Positions 46,151 through 55,542 are shown, counted from the stretch's first letter. The stretch: 64,000 nucleotides of DNA from Betaproteobacteria bacterium (GCA_016709965.1 JADJLT010000001.1:1943001-2007000), one strand, 5' to 3'. Notes: generated by a model from the sequence alone, not told the origin. A program made the numbers and translations.

Positions 46151-47032
46151 ATGGAAATTTTCGGAATCTCGACCGCCCTGCTTGGCAGCCAGTTGCTGAT
46201 CGGGCTGATCAATGGTTCGTTCTACGCCATTCTCAGCCTGGGCCTGGCCATCATCTTCGGCCTGCTCAACATCATCAATTTCGCCCATGGCGCTCAATAC
46301 ATGATGGGGGCGTTTGTCGCCTGGATCGCGCTGACCCGATTCGGCATCAATTACTGGGTGTCGCTGATCGCCGCGCCGCTGATTGTCGGCATCGTCGGCG
46401 TGCTGATTGAGCGCCTGATGCTGCGCCGTCTGTACAAGCTGGACCACCTCTACGGCTTGTTGCTGACCTTCGGCCTGGCGCTGATTATTGAGGGCGTATT
46501 CCGTGACCAGTTCGGCATTTCCGGTGAAAGCTACGAGGTTCCCGAACTGCTCTCAGGTGGTGTCAATCTCGGCTTCATGTTCCTGCCCATCTACCGCGGC
46601 TGGGTGATCATCGCCTCGCTGACCGTCTGTTTCGGCACCTGGTACATGATCGAACGCACCAAGCTCGGCGCCTACCTGCGCGCCGGCACCGAGAACTCGC
46701 AAATGGTCCAGGCGCTGGGCATCAACGTGCCGCTGCTGATCACCTTCACCTACGGCTACGGCGTGGCGCTGGCTGCTTTTGCCGGTGTGCTGGCTGCCCC
46801 CATATTTCAGGTCAATCCGCTGATGGGCTCCAACCTGATCATCGTTGTTTTCGCCGTGGTCGTCATTGGCGGCATGGGGTCGATCATGGGTTCAATTCTG
46901 ACCGGCCTTGGTCTCGGGCTGATCGAGGGGCTGACCAAAGTCGTTTATCCGGAAGCCTCCAGTGTGGTCGTCTTCGTCATCATGGTCATCGTTCTGCTGG
47001 TCCGCCCGGCAGGGCTGTTCGGCAAGTCTTGA
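46151..47032 (+). CDS. livH: ABC transporter permease LivH
   Basis: A 293-residue inner-membrane permease with about eight hydrophobic helices. The N-terminal LLGSQLLIGLINGSFYAILSLGLAIIFGLLNIINFAHG is the conserved LivH start, and GMGSIMGSILTGLGLGLIEG is the conserved cytoplasmic loop contacting the ATPase. The ATG at 46151 is chosen because it begins this conserved region; earlier in-frame codons read through the spacer. Confidence 0.91.
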   Translation: MEIFGISTALLGSQLLIGLINGSFYAILSLGLAIIFGLLNIINFAHGAQYMMGAFVAWIALTRFGINYWVSLIAAPLIVGIVGVLIERLMLRRLYKLDHLYGLLLTFGLALIIEGVFRDQFGISGESYEVPELLSGGVNLGFMFLPIYRGWVIIASLTVCFGTWYMIERTKLGAYLRAGTENSQMVQALGINVPLLITFTYGYGVALAAFAGVLAAPIFQVNPLMGSNLIIVVFAVVVIGGMGSIMGSILTGLGLGLIEGLTKVVYPEASSVVVFVIMVIVLLVRPAGLFGKS

Positions 47033-47065
47033 AGCGCGAAAAGTGAACACTCGAAGGAAAACCCC

Positions 47066-48019
47066 ATGAATGCGCCTGTCTCGTTTGCCGAATCGAAGAT
47101 GCCGCTGCTTCTGGCTGTGCTGTTCGTTATCGGCCTGATCGCCCCGTTTGCGGTCTACCCGACTTTCCTGATGAAAATCCTCTGTTATGCGCTGTTCGCC
47201 TGCGCCTTTAATCTCCTGCTCGGTTTCGCCGGCCTGCTCTCCTTCGGTCACGCAGCTTTTCTTGGCACGGCGGGCTACGTCTGCGGCATGATGGTGCGCG
47301 ACGTCGGGGTGACACCGGAAGTCGGCATCCTTGCCGGCACCGTTGCCGCCGGTCTGCTTGGCTGGGTGTTTGGCTGGCTGGCCATCAAGCGCACGGGTAT
47401 CTACTTTGCAATGATTACCCTCGCGCTGGCGCAGATGGTTTTCTTCCTCGCCATCCAGATCAAGCAAACGGGCGGCGAAGATGGCCTGCAGGGCGTGCCA
47501 CGTGGCAACTTGCTCGGCTTTCTTGATCTTTCCAACAACCTCGCCATGTACTACGTGGTGTTTGCCATTTTTTGCTTCGGCTTCTTCGTCATCTACCGCA
47601 CCATCCATTCGCCCTTTGGCCAGATTCTGAAGGCCATCCGTGAGAACGAACCACGCGCCATTTCGCTGGGCTATGACGTAGCGAAATTCAAGCTGATCGC
47701 CTTCATCATTTCCGCATCGCTGGCCGGTATGGCAGGAGCGACGAAGACCCTGGTCTTCCAGCTTGCCTCACTGAGTGACGTGCATTGGCATGCCTCGGGC
47801 GAAGTGGTGCTCATGACCCTGCTTGGTGGTCTCGGCACCATCCTTGGCCCGATTGTCGGCGCCGCCACCATCGTTACGCTGCAGACTCAACTGCCGGATT
47901 CGGTAGGGTCTTGGGTAACGGTGATCATGGGTACGATCTTCGTGATCTGCGTGCTCAGCTTCCGCCGCGGCATCGTTGGCGAACTTCAGGCGCTGATCAA
48001 GCGCTCTGGGGTGAACTGA
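47066..48019 (+). CDS. livM: ABC transporter permease LivM
   Basis: A 317-residue second permease of the liv operon, with about nine hydrophobic helices. Typical LivM segments are NLLLGFAGLLSFGHAAFLGTAGY and FKLIAFIISASLAGMAGA, and LLGGLGTILGPIVGA is the ATPase-contact loop. The stop lies 46 bases before the convergent metH stop. No clear terminator was seen in that gap beyond a weak CATTGCC/GGCAATG inverted repeat. Confidence 0.91.
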   Translation: MNAPVSFAESKMPLLLAVLFVIGLIAPFAVYPTFLMKILCYALFACAFNLLLGFAGLLSFGHAAFLGTAGYVCGMMVRDVGVTPEVGILAGTVAAGLLGWVFGWLAIKRTGIYFAMITLALAQMVFFLAIQIKQTGGEDGLQGVPRGNLLGFLDLSNNLAMYYVVFAIFCFGFFVIYRTIHSPFGQILKAIRENEPRAISLGYDVAKFKLIAFIISASLAGMAGATKTLVFQLASLSDVHWHASGEVVLMTLLGGLGTILGPIVGAATIVTLQTQLPDSVGSWVTVIMGTIFVICVLSFRRGIVGELQALIKRSGVN

Positions 48020-48065
48020 TGTCACATGCTGTCATTGCCGGATGGCAATGACAGCAATTTTCAGA

Positions 48066-51000
48066 TCAGAGCAGCGGGGCCAGCCAGTATTCGGCGTCCT
48101 TGATCGACATGCTCTTGCGCTTGGCCCAGTCCTCCAACTGATCGCGCCCAATCTTCGGAATAGCGAAGTAAGCGGCGGCCGGATGGCCAATGTAGAAACC
48201 GGATACAGCTGCCGCCGGCATCATCGCGCAGGATTCTGTCAAGATCATACCGGCGTTGGCGGGGGCGTCGAGCAGGGCGAACAACTCACGCTTGGCGGTA
48301 TGGTCCGGGCAGGCCGGATAGCCGGGGGCAGGGCGAATGCCTTTGTATTGCTCGGCGATCAGTTCGGCGTTGGTGAATGCTTCATCGTTGGCGTAGCCCC
48401 AGTATTGGGTGCGGATTTGCAGATGCAGCCATTCGGCGGCGGCTTCGGCCAAGCGGTCGGCTAGCGACTTGAGCATGATTGCCGAGTAGTCGTCGTTGGC
48501 AGCTTCGAACGCAGCGACACGTTCGTCGATGCGATGGCCGGCGGTGACGGCAAAGGCGCCGACATAGTCATTGTGGCCAACGTAATCGGCGAGCGCCATG
48601 TTGAAACGGCCGGTGGGCTGCTTGTGTTGCTGACGCAGGCCGACCCAGCGTGTGAGTTCGGTGGTTCGCGACTCGTCGGTGTAGATGATGATGTCTTCAT
48701 GCTCGCCGCGAGCCGGGTAAAGACCGAAGACGGCTCTGGCTGACAGCCAGTTTTCCTTGATGATTTTGGCCAGCATGGTCTTGGCATCTGCGAACAGCTG
48801 ACGGGCCGTTTCGCCGACCGTTTCATTCTCGAGAATGGCCGGATAGCGACCGGCCAGATCCCAGCTTTGGAAGAACGGTGTCCAGTCGATGAGCAGCGAC
48901 AGGTCGCTCAAACTCGGGTTCAGGGTTTGCAGGCCGAGTTTGTTGGGAATGGTCGGGGCGAAGGGCTGGCTCCACGTGAAATGGTTGGCGCGGGCTTCTT
49001 CCAGCGTCACCATCGTCGGTCCTTTGCGGCCGGCATGTTCAGCGCGCACGGCTTCGTATTCGGCGATGATCTCCGCCTTGTAGCCATCACGCTGGTCGAC
49101 GGAGAGCAGCTTGGTGGCGACGCCGACGGCGCGTGAGGCATCGGGCACGTAAACCACGGTGCCGTCGGTATTGGGTGCGATCTTGATCGCGGTATGGGCG
49201 CGGCTGGTCGTCGCGCCGCCGATCAGCAGCGGCTGCTTCATGTTCAGGCGCTGCATTTCGCTGGCCACGTGGGCCATTTCCTCAAGCGACGGCGTGATCA
49301 GGCCGGACAGACCGATGATGTCCACACGATGTTCCAGCGCGGCTTTCAGAATGTTGTCGCAGGAAACCATGACGCCGAGGTCGACCACGTCGTAGCCGTT
49401 GCAGCCGAGGACAACGCCGACGATATTCTTGCCGATGTCGTGCACGTCACCCTTGACCGTGGCCATCAGGATCTTGCCCTTGCTGCCCAGCCCCGTGCGG
49501 GTTTTTTCCGCTTCGATGTAGGGCAGCAGATGGGCGACCGCCTGCTTCATGACGCGGGCCGACTTGACCACCTGGGGCAGGAACATCTTGCCGGCACCGA
49601 ACAGGTCACCGACGTGGTTCATGCCGTTCATCAACGGACCTTCAATGACGGCGAGCGGCGGCTTGCCCTCGGCTTCGAGCTGGGCGCGGACTTCTTCGGT
49701 ATCGGCCACGACGAAATCGGTGATGCCCTTGATCAGCGCATGTTCAAGGCGCTTTTCGACGCTTTGCTCACGCCATGAAAGATCCGGCCCGGTGTCCTTG
49801 GCCTTGCCTTCCTTGACTGTCTGGGCGAAATCGACCAACGCCTCGCCGGCGTTCGGATGGCGGTTCAAGACCACATCCTCGACCTTCTGCCGCAGTTCCG
49901 GTTCGAGATCGTCGTAGATGCCGAGCATGCCGGCATTGACGATGCCCATGGTCATGCCTGCCTTGATGGCGTGGTAGAGGAAAACGGTGTGGATCGCTTC
50001 GCGTACCGCATCGTTGCCGCGGAAAGAAAACGAGACGTTGGAAACGCCGCCGGAAATGTGGGCGTGCGGCAGGTTCTGCTTGATCCAGCGTACCGACTCG
50101 ATGAAATCGACTGCGTAGTTATCGTGTTCCGGAATGCCGGTGGCGATGGCGAAAATGTTCGGGTCGAAGATGATGTCTTCAGCCGGGAAACCGATGCTCA
50201 GCAGCAGGTCGTAGGCGCGCTTGGAAATCTCGGTCTTGCGGGCAAAGGTGTCAGCCTGGCCCTTCTCGTCAAAAGCCATGACGATGACGGCAGCGCCGTA
50301 GCGGCGCGCCAGCTTGGCTTGCTCGATGAACTTGGCTTCGCCTTCCTTCATCGAGATCGAATTGACGATGCCCTTGCCCTGGATGCACTTGAGGCCAGCC
50401 TCGATGATTTCCCATTTCGATGAGTCGATCATGATCGGCACGCGCGAAATATCCGGCTCGGAGGCGATCAGCTTGAGGAAGCGGTCCATCGCGGCGATGG
50501 AATCGAGCATTGCCTCGTCCATGTTGATGTCGATGACCTGGGCGCCGTTCTCGACCTGCTGGCGGGCGACGGCCAGCGCATCGTCGAAGCGGCCCTCCAG
50601 AATCATCCGCGCGAAAGCCTTGGAACCGGTGACGTTGGTCCGTTCGCCAACGTTTACGTACAAAGAATCGGCGCCGACGTTGAACGGTTCGAGCCCTGAC
50701 AGGCGCAGCTTCTTTTCGATTTTCGGCACTTTTCTCGGGTTGACCGTGGAAACCCGTTCGGCGATGACGCGAATGTGGTCCGGCGAGGTACCGCAGCAGC
50801 CACCGACAATATTGACGATGCCGCCCTTGGCCCAGCTTTCGATTTCATCGGCCAGCATCTCCGGCGTTTCATCATAGCCACCGAAGGCATTGGGCAGGCC
50901 GGCATTCGGGTGGGCCGAAACGTAGCAATCGCAGATGCGGGACAATTCCTCGACGTACTGGCGCAATTCACTGGCACCGAGCGCACAGTTCAGGCCGAAA

Positions 51001-51731
51001 GAAACCGGCTTGATGTGCGACAGCGAGTTCCAGAAAGCCTCGGCGGTCTGGCCAGACAAGGTGCGGCCGGAAGCATCGGTAATCGTGCCGGAAATCATCA
51101 CCGGCCAGCGGCGGCCAGCATCATCGAAGAATTTTTCGATAGCGAACAGCGCCGCTTTGGCATTCAGCGTGTCGAAAATGGTTTCGACGAGCAGGATGTC
51201 GGCGCCACCGTCAGTCAGGCCACGGATCGCTTCAAGGTAATCGGTGACCAGTGCATCGAAGGTGACGTTGCGGAAGCCGGGATCATTCACGTCCGGCGAG
51301 ATCGACGCCGTGCGGCTCGTCGGGCCGAGAACGCCGGCAACGAAGCGCGGCTTGGCCGGGTTGGCGGCAGTGAATTCGTCGCACAGCTGGCGGGCCAGCG
51401 CGGCGCCCGTGACGTTCAGCTCATAAACAATGGGTTCGAGCTTGTAATCGGCCTGCGAAACGGCGGTCGAATTGAAGGTGCAGGTTTCGAGAATGTCGGC
51501 GCCAGCTTCAAGGTAGGCGCGGTGGATGCCGCCGATAACGTCCGGCCGGGTCAGCACCAGCAGATCGTTGTTGCCTTTGAGGTCGTGCGCGTGATCGGCA
51601 AAGCGCTCGCCGCGATAATCGGCTTCCTGCAATCCGTGGCGCTGGATCATCGTGCCCATGGCGCCGTCGAGGACGAGCATCTTCTGGGCAAGCAGGGCGG
51701 AAAGTTCGGCGGTACGGTCGGGTTGCTGCAT
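48066..51731 (-). CDS. metH: Cobalamin-dependent methionine synthase
   Basis: A 1221-residue four-module enzyme that moves a methyl group from methyltetrahydrofolate via cobalamin to homocysteine. Modules in order: homocysteine/zinc domain (LVLDGAMGTMIQRHGL; zinc Cys pair in VGGCCGTSPDHI), pterin domain (GERTNVTGSKAF), cobalamin domain with the axial histidine in DVHDIGKNIV, and the C-terminal SAM-reactivation domain (RPAPGYPACPDH). The ATG at 51731 has a GAGGTGATC ribosome site. An SAH riboswitch lies directly upstream, fitting control by the methyl cycle. A degenerate parS-like match at about 48970 is probably coding chance. Confidence 0.97.
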   Translation of the reverse strand: MQQPDRTAELSALLAQKMLVLDGAMGTMIQRHGLQEADYRGERFADHAHDLKGNNDLLVLTRPDVIGGIHRAYLEAGADILETCTFNSTAVSQADYKLEPIVYELNVTGAALARQLCDEFTAANPAKPRFVAGVLGPTSRTASISPDVNDPGFRNVTFDALVTDYLEAIRGLTDGGADILLVETIFDTLNAKAALFAIEKFFDDAGRRWPVMISGTITDASGRTLSGQTAEAFWNSLSHIKPVSFGLNCALGASELRQYVEELSRICDCYVSAHPNAGLPNAFGGYDETPEMLADEIESWAKGGIVNIVGGCCGTSPDHIRVIAERVSTVNPRKVPKIEKKLRLSGLEPFNVGADSLYVNVGERTNVTGSKAFARMILEGRFDDALAVARQQVENGAQVIDINMDEAMLDSIAAMDRFLKLIASEPDISRVPIMIDSSKWEIIEAGLKCIQGKGIVNSISMKEGEAKFIEQAKLARRYGAAVIVMAFDEKGQADTFARKTEISKRAYDLLLSIGFPAEDIIFDPNIFAIATGIPEHDNYAVDFIESVRWIKQNLPHAHISGGVSNVSFSFRGNDAVREAIHTVFLYHAIKAGMTMGIVNAGMLGIYDDLEPELRQKVEDVVLNRHPNAGEALVDFAQTVKEGKAKDTGPDLSWREQSVEKRLEHALIKGITDFVVADTEEVRAQLEAEGKPPLAVIEGPLMNGMNHVGDLFGAGKMFLPQVVKSARVMKQAVAHLLPYIEAEKTRTGLGSKGKILMATVKGDVHDIGKNIVGVVLGCNGYDVVDLGVMVSCDNILKAALEHRVDIIGLSGLITPSLEEMAHVASEMQRLNMKQPLLIGGATTSRAHTAIKIAPNTDGTVVYVPDASRAVGVATKLLSVDQRDGYKAEIIAEYEAVRAEHAGRKGPTMVTLEEARANHFTWSQPFAPTIPNKLGLQTLNPSLSDLSLLIDWTPFFQSWDLAGRYPAILENETVGETARQLFADAKTMLAKIIKENWLSARAVFGLYPARGEHEDIIIYTDESRTTELTRWVGLRQQHKQPTGRFNMALADYVGHNDYVGAFAVTAGHRIDERVAAFEAANDDYSAIMLKSLADRLAEAAAEWLHLQIRTQYWGYANDEAFTNAELIAEQYKGIRPAPGYPACPDHTAKRELFALLDAPANAGMILTESCAMMPAAAVSGFYIGHPAAAYFAIPKIGRDQLEDWAKRKSMSIKDAEYWLAPLL
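50729..50749 (+). repeat. Dispersed motif copy 8
   Basis: CTTTTCTCGGGTTGACCGTGG, antisense inside metH; the T-tract is interrupted by C. Confidence 0.4.
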
Positions 51732-51777
51732 GATCACCTCGGCAAAGCTTGAAGGTACCGGGCGCACCGCAAAATCA

Positions 51778-51826
51778 AACGGCGTCGCAAACCGGGACAG
51801 GGAAACTGGGGTTTGCGAGCGCCGTT
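51778..51826 (-). promoter_or_regulatory. Expression-platform hairpin of the metH riboswitch
   Basis: Positions 51810-51826 and 51778-51793 are inverted repeats: a 16-base-pair stem with one bulged base (arm end ggtttgcgacgccgtt). Its 5' arm contains the riboswitch strand GGCGCTCGC, so the hairpin and the folded aptamer cannot form together. It is followed by a short T-rich stretch (TGATTTTG). I infer that it blocks expression when SAH is absent. Confidence 0.7.
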
Positions 51827-51893
51827 GAACATTGCCGAGCCTGGCCCCGGAATTCATGCAAAAGCATGAAAAGGGTCGCAGCGCTCCTCGGCA
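51815..51893 (-). promoter_or_regulatory. S-adenosylhomocysteine (SAH) riboswitch
   Basis: Read on the minus strand, the leader contains GCCGAGGAGCGCTGCGACCC, a variable hairpin (CATGCTTTTGCATG), then CCAGGCTCGGCAATG and CAACGGCGCTCGC. These match the conserved core of the SAH riboswitch: GCCGAG pairs with CTCGGC, and GAGCGC can pair with GCGCTC as the pseudoknot. This class turns on SAH-recycling genes such as ahcY and metH in betaproteobacteria. It lies 84 bases upstream of the metH start and just downstream of a good promoter. Confidence 0.92.
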
Positions 51894-51901
51894 GAGCCCG
51901 T

Positions 51902-51930
51902 AGTTTACCGGTCGCCGTGCCGGCTGCCAA
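51902..51930 (-). promoter_or_regulatory. Sigma-70 promoter for the metH transcript
   Basis: On the minus strand TTGGCA (51925-51930) and TAAACT (51902-51907) are separated by 17 bases. Transcription would start just before the riboswitch aptamer. Confidence 0.65.
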
Positions 51931-51961
51931 GTTAAGCGACTGATTTTGTGGAAAAGGCGAG

Positions 51962-53578
51962 CTACTTGCCAACCGGCCCGAACGTTTGTGCCTCCATCAG
52001 TGATGCCATGAATCGCTGTTCACTGCCTTCGCTGGAAGCAATGGACACCGCATTGCGCCCCTGATTTTTCGATTCGTACATGGCCCGATCGGCCGATCTG
52101 CGCAGCACATCCAGTGTTTCGCCATGCAGTGGGCACACCGCAATGCCGATGCTGCAATGGATATTGAGCGGCCCGGCGCTGGTCTCGATAGTTTCGGCCA
52201 CGGCGTCCAGCAGTTTTTTGCCGACATTGGCGGCATCGAGCACTTTTTCGATATTTGCCAGCAGAATGATGAATTCGTCGCCACCATGCCGCGCCACCGT
52301 ATCGCAGGCACGAAGCTCAGCTGCCATGCGCTTGCTGCTGGCAATCAGGACTTGATCACCAATTTCATGACCGTAGCGGTCGTTGATTTCCTTGAAACGG
52401 TCGAGATCGACCAGCAACAAGGCGAATGGGGTGCCGTTTCGCAGCCAGTTTCGGTGTGCCTGATCGAATCGGTCAGTGAACAGAAAGCGGTTGGGCAACT
52501 CAGTCAGCATGTCGTGGGTTGCCAGATAGGCTGCCCTTTCGTGCTCCTCGGCGGCGCGATCAAGGGACCGGTAGTGACGCAGCGTGACCCAGGGCACGAT
52601 CAGGAGCGCACCGCCCAGCAGGATAAGCATGGTCAGGGTTTCCGAATTCAGTAGATCCTGCCAGCGCAATTGACGGTTGAAGGACATGATCGCCGGTTGC
52701 GACGGATTGTCGATTTTCAGGCGCCGTTTTAGATTGGGTAAAAACAGCTTGTCCAGTGCGCCTGATTCTGCGGCCTTTTGTTCGAAAAGAAGGCTGTCGA
52801 GATTCGTTGCCGAGGCGAGGCGGGCTGTGAATGCGATATTCTGGTGATCGATCAGATTGCCGTGATTCGGCAGCAAGGCCTGGGTTTTGATGACCAGCAA
52901 GGCAATCATCGTGTTGCCGAAAAAGTTCAGCGCGGAGGAGGCCGTCCGGGTGGCACGGTTCACTTCCTGAAGCAGGATATAAGCGCTGCCGCCTTCGTAG
53001 AGATCGAAAACGGGTGAAACGACCGGCCTGATATTGTTGTGAGCCAGGGCCATGGTCTGTGAAAGATAGTCCACCGTTTCCAAGCGCACACCATAAATCG
53101 CCTGGGCGTCCGGCAAGGACGGATACATGAAGAGAATCGGCCAGGTCGCTGTTTTGGGTTGCTCGTCCTCAGCAACATGTCCCGTGATTGCCGGGAAACT
53201 TTTGATGGCAAAATCCGGACGCCAGCCCTTGCGCAAAGAGGTTTCGAGCCCTTTCTGTTCGGATAAGGCCACCTGGCGGGCGACTTCGATCATGTAGATG
53301 TGTGGGTAGGCAGAGGCCGCAGATGCGGCGTAGCGCATTGTCGAGTCGGTATCGCTGCGGTCTACCGCATGTAAAAAGGCAGAAAAACCCGCCAGAACCG
53401 CTTCATTGGTATCCAGTTTTTGTTTGACCTCGCCGGCCATGAGCTGGACGTCTTCATCGAAATGCCCTTCCCAGCGACTTATCTGAGCCGATAGCAGCAG
53501 ATGAGCGGCGAAGGCAATGATGGTGAGCCATGCAGCCAGCAGGATGAGCAGGGTAGGGCGTAGCGGGTGCCGAACCAT
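51962..53578 (-). CDS. CHASE-domain membrane diguanylate cyclase
   Basis: A 538-residue protein. A membrane helix at about residues 8-30 and another near 313-332 enclose a CHASE-like periplasmic sensor (about 40-270, YPHIYMIEVARQVALSEQKG). The C-terminal GGDEF domain has the intact active site GGDEF at 432-436 and an inhibitory RxxD site (RACD) five residues upstream, so it should make cyclic di-GMP and be product-inhibited. It is a single gene upstream of the metH promoter. Together with the HD-GYP regulator at the window start it suggests active cyclic di-GMP signalling in this organism. Confidence 0.92.
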   Translation of the reverse strand: MVRHPLRPTLLILLAAWLTIIAFAAHLLLSAQISRWEGHFDEDVQLMAGEVKQKLDTNEAVLAGFSAFLHAVDRSDTDSTMRYAASAASAYPHIYMIEVARQVALSEQKGLETSLRKGWRPDFAIKSFPAITGHVAEDEQPKTATWPILFMYPSLPDAQAIYGVRLETVDYLSQTMALAHNNIRPVVSPVFDLYEGGSAYILLQEVNRATRTASSALNFFGNTMIALLVIKTQALLPNHGNLIDHQNIAFTARLASATNLDSLLFEQKAAESGALDKLFLPNLKRRLKIDNPSQPAIMSFNRQLRWQDLLNSETLTMLILLGGALLIVPWVTLRHYRSLDRAAEEHERAAYLATHDMLTELPNRFLFTDRFDQAHRNWLRNGTPFALLLVDLDRFKEINDRYGHEIGDQVLIASSKRMAAELRACDTVARHGGDEFIILLANIEKVLDAANVGKKLLDAVAETIETSAGPLNIHCSIGIAVCPLHGETLDVLRRSADRAMYESKNQGRNAVSIASSEGSEQRFMASLMEAQTFGPVGK

Positions 53579-53764
53579 TTAATAAATTCCTTATTTTCAC
53601 TAAATGTCTCATCTGCTTTGCGCCTTGTAAATATCCAGAAAGTCATACCGCAGCGTGCGTTTGTCATGGTGTCGGCATCGGTGCGGTCAGGTCAGCTAGC
53701 GGCATGGTTGCCGCCAATCGCGGTTATCATGTTGTCTGTGGTCTGAGTACCGCATTGACTGGGT

Positions 53765-53808
53765 GGCGCTTCGGCGCCTTGTAAGCCGCCGTGATATCCG
53801 CACGGTGG
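53765..53808 (+). promoter_or_regulatory. Two hairpins in the leader of the PhnD-type operon
   Basis: GGCGC-TTCG-GCGCC (53765-53778) is a perfect UUCG-tetraloop hairpin. CCGCCGTG (53786-53793) pairs with CACGGTGG (53801-53808) to give an eight-pair stem. Both lie within 75 bases of the start at 53837. The rest of the 258-base spacer holds TTGACT at about 53755 as a possible -35, with no convincing -10, and an AT-rich start near 53580. Confidence 0.45.
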
Positions 53809-53836
53809 TGGTTGCTGCACAAATCGGAGTAACAAC

Positions 53837-54718
53837 ATGAGCATTTCAACCCTGCGCCGTCTGGCGCTCAAGGGCGTGGTCGTTTGCGCTACGGCCGCTG
53901 CAATTTCCACTTCGTCGCACGTTTTTGCCGACGAAGCCATCCTTCGCGTTTCGGCCATTCCTGACGAGGCACCGACCGAACTGCAGCGCAAATTCGCGCC
54001 GCTCGGCAAATATCTCGAAGCGCAGACCGGCATGAAGGTCGTGTTCACCCCGGTTTCCGATTACGCTGCCGTCGTCGAATCGCTGGCGACCAAGAAGATC
54101 GACCTCGCCTGGCTGGGCGGCTTCACCTTCGTTCAGGCCAGCATCCGCACCAACGGGACAGCCATCCCTATCGTCCAGCGTGCGGAGGATGCCCGTTTTA
54201 CCTCCAAATTCATTACCGCAGACCCCAATATCAAATCGGTGAGTGACCTCAAGGGCAAGACCTTCGCCTTTGGCGCGCCGTCATCGACCTCGGGCAGCCT
54301 GATGCCGCGTTTCTTCCTGCAGCAGGCCGGCCTGAATCCGGAAAAGGATTTCAAGAACGTTGCCTACTCGGGTGCTCATGACGCCACGGTGGCTTTTGTT
54401 GCGGCCGGCAAAGCTGAAGCCGGTGTGCTGAACGCGTCGGTCTGGGAAAAAATGGTAGAGGCCAAGAAGGTCGACACCGACAAGGTCCATGTCTTTTCCA
54501 CCACGCCGCCATACTTCGACTACAACTGGACAGTGCGCGGCGACCTCGACCCGGTCATCGTCAAGAAGCTGACCGAGGCGTTCCTCAAGCTCGACCCGAG
54601 CAACCCGGAACAGAAGGAAATCCTCAACCTGCAACGCGCCAGCAAGTTTGTGCCGACCAAAAAAGAGAATTACGACGGTATCGAAAAGGCGGCCCATTCG
54701 GCCGGCTTGTTGAAGTGA
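53837..54718 (+). CDS. PhnD-like ABC transporter substrate-binding protein (phosphonate or selenium-oxyanion type)
   Basis: A 293-residue periplasmic binding protein. Its signal peptide ends near VFA-DEA (about residue 33). The mature start LRVSAIPDEAPTELQRKFAPLG and the DLAWLGGFTFVQ and PSSTSGSLMPRFFL motifs are those of the PhnD-like group. From memory, the IPDEAPTELQRKF start resembles the TIGR04553 subgroup annotated as putative selenate transporter binding proteins; I cannot verify this here. The alternatives are phosphonate or phosphite. No phosphonate-degrading gene is nearby. It overlaps the next gene by four bases. Confidence 0.82.
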   Translation: MSISTLRRLALKGVVVCATAAAISTSSHVFADEAILRVSAIPDEAPTELQRKFAPLGKYLEAQTGMKVVFTPVSDYAAVVESLATKKIDLAWLGGFTFVQASIRTNGTAIPIVQRAEDARFTSKFITADPNIKSVSDLKGKTFAFGAPSSTSGSLMPRFFLQQAGLNPEKDFKNVAYSGAHDATVAFVAAGKAEAGVLNASVWEKMVEAKKVDTDKVHVFSTTPPYFDYNWTVRGDLDPVIVKKLTEAFLKLDPSNPEQKEILNLQRASKFVPTKKENYDGIEKAAHSAGLLK

Positions 54719-55542
54719 GCTTTGCACTGAACGGCGTGGGGCTGACCCACGCCAATGGTTTTGCCGCCCTGAAGGGCATTTCGCTAAAGGCGGATCAAGG
54801 CGAGCGCATCGCCCTGATTGGCCCCTCTGGTGCCGGCAAGACCTCGCTGTTGTCAGTGCTCGGCACGGCATTGCAGCCAACTGCCGGCACAGCGGAAATT
54901 TTGGATTTTGGCCAAAATTTCCGGTCGACCGCAGCAATGGCCAAATTGCGGTCCCGCATCGGTAGCGTGCATCAATCGCCGCCGCTGCCCGGCCGTCAGC
55001 GCGTGGTTACAGCCGTCCTGGCCGGGCGGCTTGGCCGGTGGCCGCGCTGGAAGTCACTGGCGTCACTGGTCTACCCGCTCGATATCCCCGGCGCTCGCGC
55101 TGCGCTGTACCGCGTTGACCTGGCCGACAAACTGTTCGCCCGTTGTGACCAGCTTTCCGGCGGCCAGTTGCAGCGCGTCGGCATCGCCCGCGTCCTCTAC
55201 CAGCAGCCTGATCTGCTTCTCGCCGACGAGCCGGTATCCGCCCTCGATCCAACACTGGCGCTGGCCACCATCCGTCTGCTGATCGCCGAAGCCGAAGCCT
55301 CTGGCGCCACGCTGGTTGCCAGCCTGCATGCCGTCGATCTGGCCATCGGCAATTTCTCGCGCATCGTCGGCGTCCGGGCCGGGCGCATCGCCTTCGACCT
55401 GCCCGCCAGCGAAGTTACCGTGCCCATGCTGCACGAGCTGTACGCCAGTGAAGGCGAAGAGCTGCCGGTGCAGGCGCATGAACCGAACTTCCTGATGAAT
55501 GCCGCTGCCAACGACGCGGCGATTCGGGCCGCCTGCTGCTGA
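54715..55542 (+). CDS. PhnC-like ABC transporter ATPase
   Basis: A 275-residue ABC ATPase. Walker A is GPSGAGKTS, the signature LSGGQLQRVGIARVL, and Walker B LLLADEPVSALDP. The start is GTG at 54715, overlapping the binding-protein stop (GTGA), so translation is coupled. A dispersed-motif copy is embedded near residue 66 (NFRSTAAM). It energises the duplicated permease that follows eight bases downstream. Confidence 0.88.
   Translation: MSFALNGVGLTHANGFAALKGISLKADQGERIALIGPSGAGKTSLLSVLGTALQPTAGTAEILDFGQNFRSTAAMAKLRSRIGSVHQSPPLPGRQRVVTAVLAGRLGRWPRWKSLASLVYPLDIPGARAALYRVDLADKLFARCDQLSGGQLQRVGIARVLYQQPDLLLADEPVSALDPTLALATIRLLIAEAEASGATLVASLHAVDLAIGNFSRIVGVRAGRIAFDLPASEVTVPMLHELYASEGEELPVQAHEPNFLMNAAANDAAIRAACC
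54915..54936 (+). repeat. Dispersed motif copy 9
   Basis: AAATTTCCGGTCGACCGCAG in the PhnC-like gene; its AAATTTCCGGT start matches the copy at 60725, and the T-tract is only three bases. Confidence 0.45.

Noticed and set aside
48968..48985. CTCCACGTGAAATG as a third parS
   Set aside because: It has two mismatches in the outer bases and encodes a conserved MetH stretch (HFTWSQPF), so coding explains it.
51815..51960. Cobalamin riboswitch upstream of metH
   Set aside because: The leader is too short and lacks the B12-box. The conserved elements fit the SAH riboswitch instead.
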